Shown: positions 32,368 to 42,440, counted from the stretch's first letter. The stretch is DNA of 64,000 nt from Nocardioides sp. InS609-2 (GCF_023208195.1 NZ_CP060034.1:620001-684000); one strand, 5' to 3'. Notes: a model not told the origin generated them from the sequence alone. Numbers and translations are program-made.

Positions 32368-34854
32368 ATGGCACGTCGTACGACCAAACAGCCCCTGCCC
32401 GACGACTTCGAGGAGCACATCCTCGACATCGACGTCGGCGACGAGATGCGCGCGTCCTTCCTCGAGTACGCCTACTCCGTCATCTACTCCCGGGCCCTGC
32501 CCGATGCGCGCGACGGGCTCAAGCCGGTGCAGCGACGCATCCTCTACACGATGAACGACATGGGCCTGCGGCCCGACCGCGGGCACGTCAAGAGCGCCCG
32601 CGTCGTCGGTGAGGTCATGGGCCGGCTGCACCCGCACGGCGACGGCGCGATCTACGACGCCCTGGTCCGGATGGCGCAGCCCTGGTCGATGCGGTTGCCG
32701 ATGATCGACGGGCACGGCAACTTCGGCGCCCCCGACGACGTACCCGCCGCCATGCGATACACCGAGTGCCGGATGGCTCCCGCGGCCGTCGCGATGACCG
32801 CGGGCATCGACGAGGACACCGTCGACTTCAAGCCCAACTACGACAGCCGCGAGACGGAGCCGTCGGTGCTCCCGGCGGCGATCCCCAAACTAGTCGTCAA
32901 CGGCACGACCGGCATCGCGGTCGGCATGGCCACCAACATGGCGCCGCACAACCTGGTCGAGGTCGTGCAGGCACTGCGCCACCTGATCACGCACCCCAAG
33001 GCCGGCATCGACGACCTGATGCGGTTCATCCCCGGTCCCGACCTGCCCACCGGCGGCAAGATCGTCGGCCTCGAGGGCATCCGCGACGCCTATGAGTCGG
33101 GCCGCGGGTCGTTCCGCATGCGGGCCACGGCGCGCATCGAGACGATCGGCCGCCGCAAGGCGATCGTCGTCACCGAGCTGCCGTACGGCGTCGGGCCCGA
33201 ACGCATCAAGGCCCGCGTCAAGGACCTCGTGCAGGCCAAGAAGATCCAGGGCATCGCCGACCTCAAGGAGCTCACCGACCGTCACCACGGCCTCCGGCTC
33301 GTGATCGAGGTCAAGAACGGCTTCGTGCCCGAGGCACTCCTCGAGCAGCTGTACCGGCACACGCCGATGGAGGAGTCGTTCGGCATCAACGCGGTTGCCC
33401 TCGTCGACGGCCAGCCCCGCACCCTCGGCCTCAAGGAGATGCTCGAGGTCTTCTTGGGGCACCGTTTCGAGGTCGTACGACGCCGCACGGTGTTCCGCCG
33501 TGGCAAGGCCGCCGACCGGCTCCACCTCGTGGCTGGTCTGCTCATCGCGATCCTCGACATCGACGAGGTCATCGCGGTGATCCGCACCAGCGACAACTCC
33601 GCTGGCGCGAAGGAGCGGCTCATCTCGGTCTTCGAGCTCACCGAGATCCAGGCCGAGCACATCCTCGACATGGCGCTGCGCCGACTGACGAAATTCTCCA
33701 AGATCGAGCTCGACAAGCAGCGGGAGGAGCTCGAGCGCGAGATCGAGCTGCTCGACGCGATCCTCGCCGACGACGCGCTGCTCCGGAAGGTGGTGTCCGA
33801 CGAGCTGGCCGAGATCGCCAAGACGTTCGGCACCCCGCGCCGTACCGTCCTGCTCGCGTCGGCCGGCACCACCGTCACCGCCGCGACGTCCACCGCGCTC
33901 GAGGTCGCCGATGACCCGTGCTTCGCGTTCCTGTCGTCCAGCGGCCTGATGGCCCGGTCGTCGACGGCACAGGCACCAGGCGAAGGCGGCGGCCGGGCCA
34001 ACCACGACGTGATCGTGTCGGCGGTGCGCACCTCCGCGCGGGGAGAGATCGGCGTGATCACCTCCCGCGGGCGGGTGCTCAAACTGGGGGTGCTCGACAT
34101 GCCCGAGCTGCCCGCGTCGGCCAACGACCCCAACCTGCAGGGCGGGCTGCCGCTCACCGAGGTGCTCTCGCTCGACGTCGGCGAGCGTGCCCTGGCGCTG
34201 ACCGCGCTGCCGACCGACGGCCCCGGCCTCGCGCTCGGCACCCGCGACGGCATCGTCAAGCGGGTCAACCCCGAGGTCCTCGCCAAGGACGACTGGGACC
34301 TCATCGGCCTCAAGGACGACGACGAGGTCGTCGGCGCGGTCGAGCTGGTCACCGGCAACGAGAGCCTGTGCTTCATCACGAGCGATGCCCAGCTGCTCCA
34401 CTTCGGCGCCGACGGAGTGCGTCCGCAGGGTCGCACGGGCGGCGGCATCGCCGGCGTCCGGCTGACCACGGGCGAGCGGGTCGCCTGGTTCGGCGCGATC
34501 GACCCGACGCACTCGGTCGTCGTCACCTCCCCCGGCTCCTCCACCGCGCTCCCGGGCACCGAGCCGGGTGCGGTCAAGGTGGCGCCCTTCAGCGAGTACC
34601 CGCCCAAGGGTCGCGCCACCGGCGGCGTGCGCTGCCACCGCTTCCTCAAGGGCGAGGACACCCTTGTGTTCGCCTGGGCTGGCGCCGAGCCGGCCCGCGC
34701 CGCTGCCTCCAGCGGTGCCCCGATCGAGCTGCCCGAGGCGACCGGCCGACGCGACGGATCCGGCACCCCCGCATCCCAGCCGATCGCCGCCTGCGCCGGG
34801 CCGGTCGCAACGCAGGTCGGGGTCACCGACAGTGTGGAAGGCTCTGCGTCATGA
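32368..34854 (+). CDS. parC: DNA topoisomerase IV subunit A
   Basis: Breaks and rejoins DNA to decatenate chromosomes, working with ParE. The 828-aa protein starts [14 protein letters not shown] (an ATG three codons upstream at 32,359 is possible). It has the GyrA/ParC N-terminal region with [17 protein letters not shown] and the active tyrosine in AMRYTECR near residue 130. The C-terminal beta-propeller covers about 490-800. Comparison with the ParE-type subunit at 38-40 kb supports topo IV rather than gyrase. Its stop overlaps the lipoprotein ATG. Confidence 0.88.
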   Translation: MARRTTKQPLPDDFEEHILDIDVGDEMRASFLEYAYSVIYSRALPDARDGLKPVQRRILYTMNDMGLRPDRGHVKSARVVGEVMGRLHPHGDGAIYDALVRMAQPWSMRLPMIDGHGNFGAPDDVPAAMRYTECRMAPAAVAMTAGIDEDTVDFKPNYDSRETEPSVLPAAIPKLVVNGTTGIAVGMATNMAPHNLVEVVQALRHLITHPKAGIDDLMRFIPGPDLPTGGKIVGLEGIRDAYESGRGSFRMRATARIETIGRRKAIVVTELPYGVGPERIKARVKDLVQAKKIQGIADLKELTDRHHGLRLVIEVKNGFVPEALLEQLYRHTPMEESFGINAVALVDGQPRTLGLKEMLEVFLGHRFEVVRRRTVFRRGKAADRLHLVAGLLIAILDIDEVIAVIRTSDNSAGAKERLISVFELTEIQAEHILDMALRRLTKFSKIELDKQREELEREIELLDAILADDALLRKVVSDELAEIAKTFGTPRRTVLLASAGTTVTAATSTALEVADDPCFAFLSSSGLMARSSTAQAPGEGGGRANHDVIVSAVRTSARGEIGVITSRGRVLKLGVLDMPELPASANDPNLQGGLPLTEVLSLDVGERALALTALPTDGPGLALGTRDGIVKRVNPEVLAKDDWDLIGLKDDDEVVGAVELVTGNESLCFITSDAQLLHFGADGVRPQGRTGGGIAGVRLTTGERVAWFGAIDPTHSVVVTSPGSSTALPGTEPGAVKVAPFSEYPPKGRATGGVRCHRFLKGEDTLVFAWAGAEPARAAASSGAPIELPEATGRRDGSGTPASQPIAACAGPVATQVGVTDSVEGSAS

Positions 34855-35564
34855 GGCATCCCCTGCGCCGTTCCCTCGCCGCCCTGATCGCGGTCCTGGT
34901 GGCCCTGCTCATGGTGTCGTGCGGCGGCGATGACAAGAAGGCCGCCGCCGCCGACACGACGCCCGAGGAGATCCTCGGGGCCGCCAGGAGCACCCTCGAC
35001 GAGACCTCCGGTGTGCGACTGAGCCTCACCACCGACAACCTGCCCGAAGGCATCACCGGCATCACCAGCGCGGTCGGCACCGCGACCAGGGCGCCGGCGT
35101 TCGCCGGCGCCATCAAGGTGGTGCTGTCGGGCACGGAGTTCGAGGTGCCGGTCATCGCCGTCGACGGCAAGGTCTACGCCCAGATCCCGCTCACGCCCGG
35201 CTACTCCGACGTCGATCCTTCCGAGTACGGCGCCCCCGACCCGGCCGCGCTGATCACGCCCGACCGCGGCTTCTCCTCCCTGCTGCCGGTCACGACCGAC
35301 GTCAAGAAGGGTGAGAGCGTCCGCGGCGGCGACAACAACAGCGAGATCCTCACCACCTACACCGGCACCATCCCCGGTGCCGCCATGAAGAAGGTCATCC
35401 CGAGTTCCTCGGGCGGTTCCTTCGACGCCTCCTACCTCATCTCCGACGACGGCGAGCTCCGCGAGGCCGAGCTGACCGGCGTCTTCTACCCCGACTCCGA
35501 CGAGATGACCTACACCGTCACCTTCGACGACTACGGCACCGAGAAGGCGATCACCGCGCCGTGA
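34851..35564 (+). CDS. LppX/LprAFG-like lipoprotein
   Basis: A 237-aa lipoprotein. It has an n-region (RHPLRR), a hydrophobic stretch and a lipobox LMVSC with the lipidated Cys at about residue 24. The LppX_LprAFG domain follows (about 40-235: [42 protein letters not shown]). Family members carry acyl lipids across the periplasm. ATG overlaps the parC stop, and its own stop overlaps the start of the MFS gene. This reproduces the mycobacterial lprG-Rv1410c (P55) pair, which exports lipids. Confidence 0.87.
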   Translation: MRHPLRRSLAALIAVLVALLMVSCGGDDKKAAAADTTPEEILGAARSTLDETSGVRLSLTTDNLPEGITGITSAVGTATRAPAFAGAIKVVLSGTEFEVPVIAVDGKVYAQIPLTPGYSDVDPSEYGAPDPAALITPDRGFSSLLPVTTDVKKGESVRGGDNNSEILTTYTGTIPGAAMKKVIPSSSGGSFDASYLISDDGELREAELTGVFYPDSDEMTYTVTFDDYGTEKAITAP

Positions 35565-37354
35565 CAGCCGCGGCCAGCCCACCGGTGAGCCGGAACTCCA
35601 GACTGCTCCTCGGGCTGGCAGCGGTGGCGGTCGCCTTCGCGGCAGCCGACACCTACGTCGTGGTGCTCGCGCTGCCCGACATGATGGCGTCGGCCGGCGT
35701 ACCTGTCGAAGAGCTCCAGCGGGCCGCCCCCGTCATCTCCGGCTTCCTCCTCGGGTACGTCGCGATGCTGCCGCTCATCGGCCGCATCGCCGACCTTCGG
35801 GGCCGCCTGCCGGTGCTGCTGATGGCGCTGGTCGTCTTCGCCTTCGGGTCGCTGGTGACCGCGCTGGCCTACGACATGCCGAGCATGGTCTCCGGCCGCT
35901 TCCTGCAGGGTGTCGGCGGTGGCGGGCTGGTGCCGGCCACCCTGGCGCTGGTCGCGGACCTCTACCCCGCCGACCGCCGCAGCGTGCCGCTCGGCATCGT
36001 GTCGGCCGTCCAGGAGATCGGTTCGGTGCTCGGCCCGCTCTTCGGTGCGCTGGTGCTCTCCGTGGCCGACTGGCGGGCGATCTTCCTGGTCAACCTGGCG
36101 GTCGGGCTGCTGCTGGCAGCGGCGCTCCGCACCATGCGGTTTGGGACCAATCCGCGGGAAAGCAGGCCCCAGACGCGCGGTTTTCGACCAATCGAGGGGG
36201 TCCCCGACATCGTCGGCGGCCTCCTCCTCGCCCTCACCCTGGTCACCGGATCGCTCGTCTTCGTCCGGCCGGCCTCGCTGATGCGCGACGTCACCTGGGG
36301 CGAGATGTTCGTGCCGTTCACCGGCGACGGCCGCTGGCTCACCCCGGTCGGTGTGGTCGCGATGGCCTCCGGGCTGCTGTTCGTGGTCCGGTGCGTCACC
36401 GCGCGGCGCCCGCTGGTCGACGTACGCGGCTGGGTCGGTTCGATGCGCGAGGCCGACCTCACCGGCTCACTCCTTCTGGCGGCCGCGCTGAGCGGCGTGA
36501 TCTTGGCGTTCGCGACGGCCGACCCCAAGGTGCAGGTGTTCGCCGATAACGGCTGGTGGTACCTCCTCGGCGCCATGGTCGCCTCGGCGCTGCTGGTCTG
36601 GCACTTGCGCCGCGACGACGCTCCGCTGATCCCGCACGGTGCATTGCGTCGTACTCCTGCGTGGGGTGCGCTGCTGGTCAGCTTCTTCGTGGGCGCGGCC
36701 CTGATCGCCGCACTGATCGACATCCCGCTCTTCGCGCGTACGACGATCTACGCCGACTCGCAGCTGATGGCCGCCCTCGTGCTGGTGCGGTTCCTGATCG
36801 CGCTTCCGGTCGGCGCGGTCATCGGCGGCTACCTCTCGCGCACGATCGGTGCCGGCCCGACCACCGCGACTGGGATGGGCTTCGCCGCCACCGGGTTCGT
36901 GCTGATGAGCCGGTGGGACCTCACCTCCCTCGAGCACTGGCACGCCAACCTCGGTCTGGTGATCGGCGGCCTCGGGTTCGGTCTGGCGCTGGCGCCGGTC
37001 AACGCCGCGGTGCTCGCCTACACCGACGACGACGTGCACGGCCTCGCCAGTGCGCTCGTCGTCGTCTCGCGCATGGTCGGCATGCTCGTGGGCATCTCGG
37101 CGTTGACGGTGATCGGCCTGCGTCGCTACTACTCCGAGCAGGACAACTTCCCGACCGTGCGTGACGTCTGCGACGGCAAGAGCCGGTGCAAGGAGTTCAC
37201 GCTGCTGCTCAAGCAGGCTGGCATCGCGCAGGAGCACACGGTGTTCCTCGGCGCCGCGGTGTGCGCAGTCATCGCCGGGGTGCTGGCGCTGGTGCTCTTC
37301 CGCCAGGCCCGCACCGACAGCATCAGCGCCCGCGAGGCGTTGTCGGCACACTGA
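35561..37354 (+). CDS. MFS exporter, P55/Rv1410-like
   Basis: A 597-aa drug:H+ antiporter-2 family permease with about 14 membrane helices. Motif A is GRIADLRGRLP near residue 75 and motif C-like GIVSAVQEIGSVLGPLFGA near 145. The length exceeds a typical MFS because of an inserted loop near 190-260 and a C-terminal extension. GTG start overlaps the lipoprotein stop (GTGA). By analogy with Rv1410c it probably exports lipids together with the lipoprotein; drug efflux is an alternative. Confidence 0.86.
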   Translation: MTAAASPPVSRNSRLLLGLAAVAVAFAAADTYVVVLALPDMMASAGVPVEELQRAAPVISGFLLGYVAMLPLIGRIADLRGRLPVLLMALVVFAFGSLVTALAYDMPSMVSGRFLQGVGGGGLVPATLALVADLYPADRRSVPLGIVSAVQEIGSVLGPLFGALVLSVADWRAIFLVNLAVGLLLAAALRTMRFGTNPRESRPQTRGFRPIEGVPDIVGGLLLALTLVTGSLVFVRPASLMRDVTWGEMFVPFTGDGRWLTPVGVVAMASGLLFVVRCVTARRPLVDVRGWVGSMREADLTGSLLLAAALSGVILAFATADPKVQVFADNGWWYLLGAMVASALLVWHLRRDDAPLIPHGALRRTPAWGALLVSFFVGAALIAALIDIPLFARTTIYADSQLMAALVLVRFLIALPVGAVIGGYLSRTIGAGPTTATGMGFAATGFVLMSRWDLTSLEHWHANLGLVIGGLGFGLALAPVNAAVLAYTDDDVHGLASALVVVSRMVGMLVGISALTVIGLRRYYSEQDNFPTVRDVCDGKSRCKEFTLLLKQAGIAQEHTVFLGAAVCAVIAGVLALVLFRQARTDSISAREALSAH

Positions 37355-37445
37355 GGCTCGCGCCCACGGTCTGGTCGCGATCGAGGGGTCCAGCGCACCG
37401 GTCGTGTCGTCGTACCAGGTCTCGCCTGCGCTAGCCTTCGGAGAT

Positions 37446-37940
37446 GTGGGTGAATTCGACGACCTGATCTCGGCCAACTCCGAGTTCGCAACCAACTTCG
37501 ACCTGGCCGGCTTCGACGGTGTCGCGCATGCCGGCGTCGCGATCGTGACGTGCATGGACAGCCGGATCGACCCGCTCCGCATGCTCGGTCTCGGGCCCGG
37601 CGACGCCAAGATCTTCCGCAACCCGGGTGGCCGCGTCACCGCCGCCGCCCTCGAGGCCCTGGTGCTCGGCGTACACCTGCTCGGCGTCGAACGCATCCTG
37701 GTCATCCCGCACACCAACTGTGCGATGGCCACGCACACGGAGGCCGAGCTCAAACTCAAGGTCGGGCAGTCGGCGGGTGTCGACGCCAGCTGGCAGCAGT
37801 TCCACGTGATCACCGACCAGATCGCGGCCCTGCATGAGGACGTCCAGACCGTCCGATCGCATCCGCTCATCCCCGAGTCGGTTAAGGTCGGCGGGTTCAT
37901 CTACCACGTCGACACCGGGCTCATCGACCAAAAGTTCTGA
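37446..37940 (+). CDS. Beta-class carbonic anhydrase
   Basis: Hydrates CO2 to bicarbonate. The 164-aa protein has the zinc ligands of a beta carbonic anhydrase: Cys in TCMDSRID near residue 37 with its Asp-Arg dyad, and HTNCAM (His and Cys) near 89. It belongs to the compact group resembling Rv1284. GTG at 37,446 is used; the ATG two bases upstream is out of frame. It is downstream of the MFS gene, possibly in a separate unit, and converges on parE. Confidence 0.9.
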   Translation: MGEFDDLISANSEFATNFDLAGFDGVAHAGVAIVTCMDSRIDPLRMLGLGPGDAKIFRNPGGRVTAAALEALVLGVHLLGVERILVIPHTNCAMATHTEAELKLKVGQSAGVDASWQQFHVITDQIAALHEDVQTVRSHPLIPESVKVGGFIYHVDTGLIDQKF

Positions 37941-38102
37941 CGCGCTCCAGCGGGGTAGTCCGGGGCAATTCGTACCTCCGGAGACGTGAACAGGTGCATT
38001 TCGCCCCGGAGTACCCGGTACGGCGCGCCGCTGGGCAGGGTCAGCATCGGGAGTTGGGCGACCGCTCCTTGCCGACTCCGAACATGTTCCGAGCCTAGGT
38101 CC

Positions 38103-40175
38103 TCAGGCGTCGAGCGTCTCCGCATCGACCTCGTAGGCACCCTGGACGATGAACTCCTTGCGTGGCGCGACGTCGGCGCCCATCAGCAGCTCGAACACCT
38201 CGGCCGCGACCACGGCGTCGTCGACCGTCAGGCGGCGCAGGGTGCGATGGCGGGGCTCCATGGTCGTCTCGGCCAGCTGATCGGCGTCCATCTCACCGAG
38301 ACCCTTGTAGCGCTGCACCGGGTCCTTCCAGCGCATGTTCTTCTTCTTCAGCTCCGCCAGGCGGCGCTGGAGCTCGTCGTCGGAGTAGGTGTAGACGTAC
38401 TTGTCCATCCCCTTCTTGGGGTTCGACAGCTCGATCCGGTGCAACGGCGGCACCGCGGTGAAGACCCGGCCGGACGTGATCAGGTCGGGCATGTACTTGA
38501 AGAACAACGTCGCGAGCAGGCACCGGATGTGCGCGCCGTCGGAGTCGGCGTCGGCCATGAAGATGATCCGGCCGTAGCGCGCGGAGTCGAGGTCGAAGGT
38601 GCGCCCCGAGCCGGCACCGACCACCTGGATGATCGAGGCGCACTCGGTGTTCTTGAGCATGTCGCCCACCGAGGCCTTCTGGACGTTGAGGATCTTGCCT
38701 CGGATCGGCAGCAGCGCCTGGAACTCCGAGTCGCGGGCCAGCTTGGCCGTGCCGAGCGCCGAGTCACCCTCGACGATGAAGAGCTCGGTGCGCTCGGTGT
38801 CGTTGGAGCGGCAGTCGGCCAGCTTGGTCGGCAGTGCGGAAGACTCCAGCGCGTTCTTGCGGCGCTGCGTCTCCTTGTGCTGGCGCGCGGCGATCCGGGT
38901 CTTCGAGGCACCGACGACCTTCTCCATCACCAGCCTGGCCTGCGCCTTCTCTGCCCGCTTGGTCGAGGTGAGGAACTTCTTAAGCTCCGCACCGACGACC
39001 TTGCGTACGACGCCACGCGCGGCCGGAGTGCCGAGGATCTCCTTCGTCTGACCCTCGAACTGGGGCTCGGCGAGCCGCACCGTGACGACGGCCGTCATGC
39101 CTTCCATGACGTCGTCCTTGATTACGTCGGCGTCGCCCACCTTGAGTGCCTTGGCTGACCGCATCACCTCGTTGAACGTCTTGGTGACGGCGCCCTCGAA
39201 CCCGCTCACGTGGGTGCCGCCCTTGGGCGTGGCGATGACGTTGACGTAAGAGCGCAGCTCGGTGTCGTAGCCCGTGCCCCAGCGCAGGGCGACGTCGACC
39301 TGGAGGTCGCGCTCGACCTCCTGCGGCGTCATGTGGCCCTTCGCGTCGAGCAGCGGCACCGTCTCGGTGAACGTGTCGGAGCCCTGCAGCCGCAGCACCT
39401 CGGTGACGGGCTCGTCGTTTGCGAGGTATTCAGCGAACTCCGCGATGCCGCCGTCGTGGCGGAACTTCTCCTCCACCGGCTGGTCGCCCCGCAGGTCACG
39501 GATGACCAGCTCGAGGCCCGGCACGATGAACGACGTCTGGCGGGCCCGGCCGAGAAGCCCCTCGAACTCGAACGTCGCGTCCTTGGTGAAGACCTGACGG
39601 TCGGGCCAGAAGCGGATGCGGGTGCCGGACCGGCCCTTGGCGACCCGCTTGCCCTTGCGCGACAGCCCGGACTTCGCCGTGAACGACGCAAGCGGACCGT
39701 CGCCGTCGAAGACACCGGGCACGCCGCGACGGAAGCTCAGCCCCTGCTCGGACGGCGTGCGCTCGACGTCGATGTCCATCCGCACCGAGAGCGCGTTGAC
39801 TACCGAGAGTCCGACGCCGTGCAGGCCGCCCGTGGCGACGTACGAACCGCCACCGAACTTGCCACCCGCGTGCAGCTTGGTGGCCACGACCTCGACACCG
39901 GGCAGCCCGGTCTTCGGCTCCCTGTCGGTCGGGATGCCGCGTCCGTCGTCGTGCACCTCGACCGAGTCGTCGGGATGCAGGGTGACCTCGACCCGGTGCG
40001 CGGCGCCGGCCAGCGCCTCGTCGACACCGTTGTCGATGATCTCCCACAGGCAGTGCATCAGGCCGCGGGTGTCGGTGGAGCCGATGTACATGCCCGGCCG
40101 CTTGCGCACCGCCTCGAGGCCCTCGAGAACGAGGAGGTGTGCTGCGTTGTACGAGTTGTCGGTCGGTGCTGCCAC
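38103..40175 (-). CDS. parE: DNA topoisomerase IV subunit B
   Basis: ATPase subunit of topo IV. The 690-aa protein has the GHKL fold: HLLVLEGLEAVRKRPGMYIGS near 14, EIIDNGVDEAL, DDGRGIPTD and GGLHGVGLSVVNALS. The TOPRIM domain near 450 has FIVEGDSALGTAK and MADADSDGAHIR (D-x-D), and the C-terminus QRYKGLGEMDADQL. GTG at 40,175 with AGGAC upstream is preferred; a GTG ten codons further up is possible. It faces parC across 3.2 kb instead of lying beside it. Confidence 0.9.
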   Translation of the reverse strand: MAAPTDNSYNAAHLLVLEGLEAVRKRPGMYIGSTDTRGLMHCLWEIIDNGVDEALAGAAHRVEVTLHPDDSVEVHDDGRGIPTDREPKTGLPGVEVVATKLHAGGKFGGGSYVATGGLHGVGLSVVNALSVRMDIDVERTPSEQGLSFRRGVPGVFDGDGPLASFTAKSGLSRKGKRVAKGRSGTRIRFWPDRQVFTKDATFEFEGLLGRARQTSFIVPGLELVIRDLRGDQPVEEKFRHDGGIAEFAEYLANDEPVTEVLRLQGSDTFTETVPLLDAKGHMTPQEVERDLQVDVALRWGTGYDTELRSYVNVIATPKGGTHVSGFEGAVTKTFNEVMRSAKALKVGDADVIKDDVMEGMTAVVTVRLAEPQFEGQTKEILGTPAARGVVRKVVGAELKKFLTSTKRAEKAQARLVMEKVVGASKTRIAARQHKETQRRKNALESSALPTKLADCRSNDTERTELFIVEGDSALGTAKLARDSEFQALLPIRGKILNVQKASVGDMLKNTECASIIQVVGAGSGRTFDLDSARYGRIIFMADADSDGAHIRCLLATLFFKYMPDLITSGRVFTAVPPLHRIELSNPKKGMDKYVYTYSDDELQRRLAELKKKNMRWKDPVQRYKGLGEMDADQLAETTMEPRHRTLRRLTVDDAVVAAEVFELLMGADVAPRKEFIVQGAYEVDAETLDA

Positions 40176-40521
40176 GAACGTCCTGTCCCATCGTGATGCG
40201 GTCACGTCCGGAGGGCTGACTCTCGCTCCGGACAGTTGTCCAAACCTACCCGCGACGGCGGACAGCGGGAGGCAGGCCATCCCGACACGCCGTACGACGA
40301 CTCGGCGCCCCGTTGCCGGGCGGATCCGCCGATGCGGCCTACGGTGAATCAGTGCGAAACGCAATCCGCATCACGATGCAGAAACGAAGTACCTGCATAT
40401 CGGCCGTTTCGCGTTGTGGATGCGGTCTCTCGGGGTAGAACTCGGTGTGATGGGATGAACAACAGTCGGACCGAGGCACCAGGGAATGATTTGCACCCTT
40501 GGCTACGTTGAAGAGGTACCG
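40176..40521. other. Non-coding gap upstream of parE and the DUF7455-like gene
   Basis: A 346-base divergent region with no supported ORF. It contains an 8-bp inverted repeat, GCGAAACG and CGTTTCGC, around 40,353 to 40,415, and must carry promoters for both flanking genes. I could not assign -10/-35 boxes with confidence. Confidence 0.5.
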
Positions 40522-40584
40522 ATGAATACGAACGAGACGAACCAGATGACACGCTCACCACTCAATGGGAAGAGGCCGATGTGA
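40522..40584 (+). CDS. Possible 20-aa leader peptide
   Basis: ATG at 40,522 with a strong GAAGAGG site opens MNTNETNQMTRSPLNGKRPM. Its stop (TGA 40,582-40,584) overlaps the GTG start of the next gene, the usual sign of translational coupling. It could be a leader peptide or an alternative 5' structure. Composition is Asn/Thr-rich, unlike the neighbours. Confidence 0.35.
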   Translation: MNTNETNQMTRSPLNGKRPM

Positions 40585-40814
40585 CTACTGCCGTTGCCCC
40601 CAGTGCCGCCGCGCTCTCCGCGGCCGATCGCTGTGACCGCTGCGGAGCTCAGGCCTACCTTCGGGTGGAGCTCCAGAGCGGCGGCGAGCTGCTCTTCTGC
40701 GCTCACCACGCCCGCGAGCACGCCGATGCGCTCCGCGAGGTTGCTGTGACCGTCGTGGACGAGACCCACAAGCTCTCCAACACACCTGCTCCCGCTCCCG
40801 ATGGCGAGCACTGA
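40581..40814 (+). CDS. DUF7455-like small zinc-binding protein
   Basis: A 77-aa protein with a conserved RCDRCGAQAYLRVEL segment and FCAHHAREHADAL (C-x2-C, then C-x-H-H), probably a small zinc-bound fold. Such proteins are common next to topoisomerase or sigma-factor genes in actinobacteria; function is unknown. GTG start overlaps the stop of the putative leader ORF. A hairpin follows. Confidence 0.78.
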   Translation: MTTAVAPSAAALSAADRCDRCGAQAYLRVELQSGGELLFCAHHAREHADALREVAVTVVDETHKLSNTPAPAPDGEH

Positions 40815-40840
40815 TCGACACCACCACTGACCTACAAGGC

Positions 40841-40866
40841 GGCCCCCGACCTCACGGTCCGGGGCC
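40841..40866. terminator. Hairpin terminator after the DUF7455-like gene
   Basis: GGCCCCCGACC (40,841-40,851) pairs with GGTCCGGGGCC (40,856-40,866) around a TCAC loop with one mismatch. It lies 27 bases past the stop codon at 40,814. Confidence 0.6.
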
Positions 40867-40902
40867 GTCTGGCATGTCCGGACCGTGTGGGACGCTGACC
40901 CG

Positions 40903-41379
40903 GTGACGCTCACCACCATCGCCGTGGCCATCGCCATCGCCGTCGGCCTGGCCGGCATCATCGTCCCCGTCCTGCCGGGTTCGGTGCTCGTGCTCGGCGC
41001 GATCCTCGTCTGGGCGCTCGAGGTCGGCACCAACACCGCCTGGGTGGTCTTCGGCATCGCCGCGACGTTCCTCGTCGGCGGCACGGTCGTGAAGTACGCC
41101 GTGCCGGGGCGTCGCCTGAAGACAACCGGCGTCCCCAACACCACGCTGCTGCTCGGCGCGGTCGTCGGCATCGTCGGGTTCTTCGTCATCCCGGTGGTAG
41201 GGCTGTTCGTCGGCTTCGTGGGCGGCGTCTATGCCGCCGAACGTGTCCGCGTCGGTGCTGCGGAGGCCTGGCCGTCGACCAAGCATGCCCTCAAGGCGGT
41301 CGGGCTGAGCATCCTGATCGAGCTGGTCGCCGGCATGCTCGCCGCCGCGACGTGGGTCGTGGGCGCGTTCGTCGCCTGA
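40903..41379 (+). CDS. DUF456 membrane protein
   Basis: A 158-aa hydrophobic protein with four to five membrane helices and the DUF456 pattern (GLAGIIVPVLPGSVLVLGAILVWA; GVVGFF-type glycine-rich helices; AAERVRVGAAEAWPSTKHALKAVG). Function is unknown. GTG at 40,903 is preferred over an in-frame GTG at 40,885. The DMT transporter gene begins 9 bases after its stop, so co-transcription is likely. Confidence 0.85.
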   Translation: MTLTTIAVAIAIAVGLAGIIVPVLPGSVLVLGAILVWALEVGTNTAWVVFGIAATFLVGGTVVKYAVPGRRLKTTGVPNTTLLLGAVVGIVGFFVIPVVGLFVGFVGGVYAAERVRVGAAEAWPSTKHALKAVGLSILIELVAGMLAAATWVVGAFVA

Positions 41380-41388
41380 CCCGGTCCG

Positions 41389-42216
41389 ATGGCTGTCCTC
41401 TTCGCGCTCACCGCCGCCGTCGCGTACGGCGTCTCCGACTTCGTTGCCGGCCTGGCCTCACGTCGCACGTCGGCGTGGCCGGTCGCCATCATGGCTGCCA
41501 TCGGCGCCCTCCTCGGCGCGGTCGTGCTGGCCCTGGCCCTTCCCGGCGACCCAGTTGGCAGCGACCTCGCCTGGGGTGGGGTCGCAGGCCTCGGCAGCGG
41601 GATGGGGTCTGCCTTCCTCTACCGCGGCCTCGCGCTCGGCCGGATGGGCGTCGTGGCACCGATCTCAGCCATCTTTGCGGCGCTGCTGCCCGTGGTCGCC
41701 GGCGTGGCGACCGGCGAGCGGCCGTCGGCGCTGGTGTGGCTCGGCATCGGCGCCGCGGTGCCGGCCATCTGGCTGGTGTCCCGCGAGCCGGGCGGGTCGA
41801 GTGCCCCCTCCGCCGGCGTACTCGATGGAGTGCTTGCCGGCATCGGCTTCGGCCTGTTGTTCGCCGGGACGGGTCAGGTGGACGACGGCGCCGGCTACTG
41901 GCCGCTGGCCATGACCCAGCTGGTCTCGATGGCCTTCATCGTGACTCTCTCCGTGGCGTTGCGTCAGTCCTGGGTGCCGCGCGCGGCCAGTGACTGGTGG
42001 GGCGCCGTTGCGGGCCTGTTGGCCAGCCTGGCCGTGCTCGCCTTCCTCCTGGCCACCCACCGGGGGCTGCTCGCGGTGTCCGCGGTGCTCACGTCGCTCT
42101 ACCCGGCCGCCACGGTGCTGCTGGCGGTCGTCGTGCTCCGTGAGCATGTGCATCGCGCGCAGGCACTCGGTCTGCTGCTCTGCGGGGTCGCGGTCGCGCT
42201 GGTGGCGGCGGGCTAG
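41389..42216 (+). CDS. EamA-family (DMT) transporter
   Basis: A 275-aa permease of the drug/metabolite transporter superfamily. It has ten predicted helices in two EamA repeats (about 1-130 and 145-275), ending in the typical HRAQALGLLLCGVAVALVA helix. Substrate is unknown. It follows the DUF456 gene closely. Its stop overlaps the stop of a decayed gene on the other strand. Confidence 0.87.
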   Translation: MAVLFALTAAVAYGVSDFVAGLASRRTSAWPVAIMAAIGALLGAVVLALALPGDPVGSDLAWGGVAGLGSGMGSAFLYRGLALGRMGVVAPISAIFAALLPVVAGVATGERPSALVWLGIGAAVPAIWLVSREPGGSSAPSAGVLDGVLAGIGFGLLFAGTGQVDDGAGYWPLAMTQLVSMAFIVTLSVALRQSWVPRAASDWWGAVAGLLASLAVLAFLLATHRGLLAVSAVLTSLYPAATVLLAVVVLREHVHRAQALGLLLCGVAVALVAAG

Positions 42217-42440
42217 GACGCGGCCAGCCAGTCGGTGAAGGCGCGACGGATGGGCACCACTCGGTGACGACGTGCGAGCCGTCGTGTCCTTCACCCAGGT
42301 CGCGATCCGCACCTCGTCGGGGTCGTCGAAGCACGCCCGCTCGCCCAGTGCGTCGCCTTCGCGCTGTCGTAGTCGAGCTCGAGGTTGCTCGCACACGACA
42401 GGAGCTCTTGGTTGTCGTGTCGGCCCGTCATCGTGCCGAT
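42214..42440 (-). pseudogene. Decayed small gene with three frameshifts
   Basis: Reading leftward from an ATG at 42,440, protein-like sequence continues through shifting frames. MTGRHDNQELLSCASNLELDYDSA is followed, in another frame, by DALGERACFDDPDEVRIATWVKD. Then comes DGSHVV in a third frame, and finally VPIRRAFTDWLAAS and a TAG at 42,214-42,216. Together these make a plausible protein of about 70 aa that needs three frame changes. No family was recognised. It is either a true pseudogene or the product of sequencing errors. The rest of the 42,217-42,598 gap has no other gene. Confidence 0.6.

Noticed and set aside
31066..32715. 549-aa minus-strand frame across the GNAT/ligase and parC starts
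   Set aside because: It overlaps two well-supported genes in another frame and is Arg/Pro-rich with no motifs.
32368..34854. GyrA instead of ParC
   Set aside because: The partner subunit nearby is ParE-like and not adjacent to a recF/dnaN region, and the C-terminal domain lacks an obvious GyrA box; a firm answer needs a tree.
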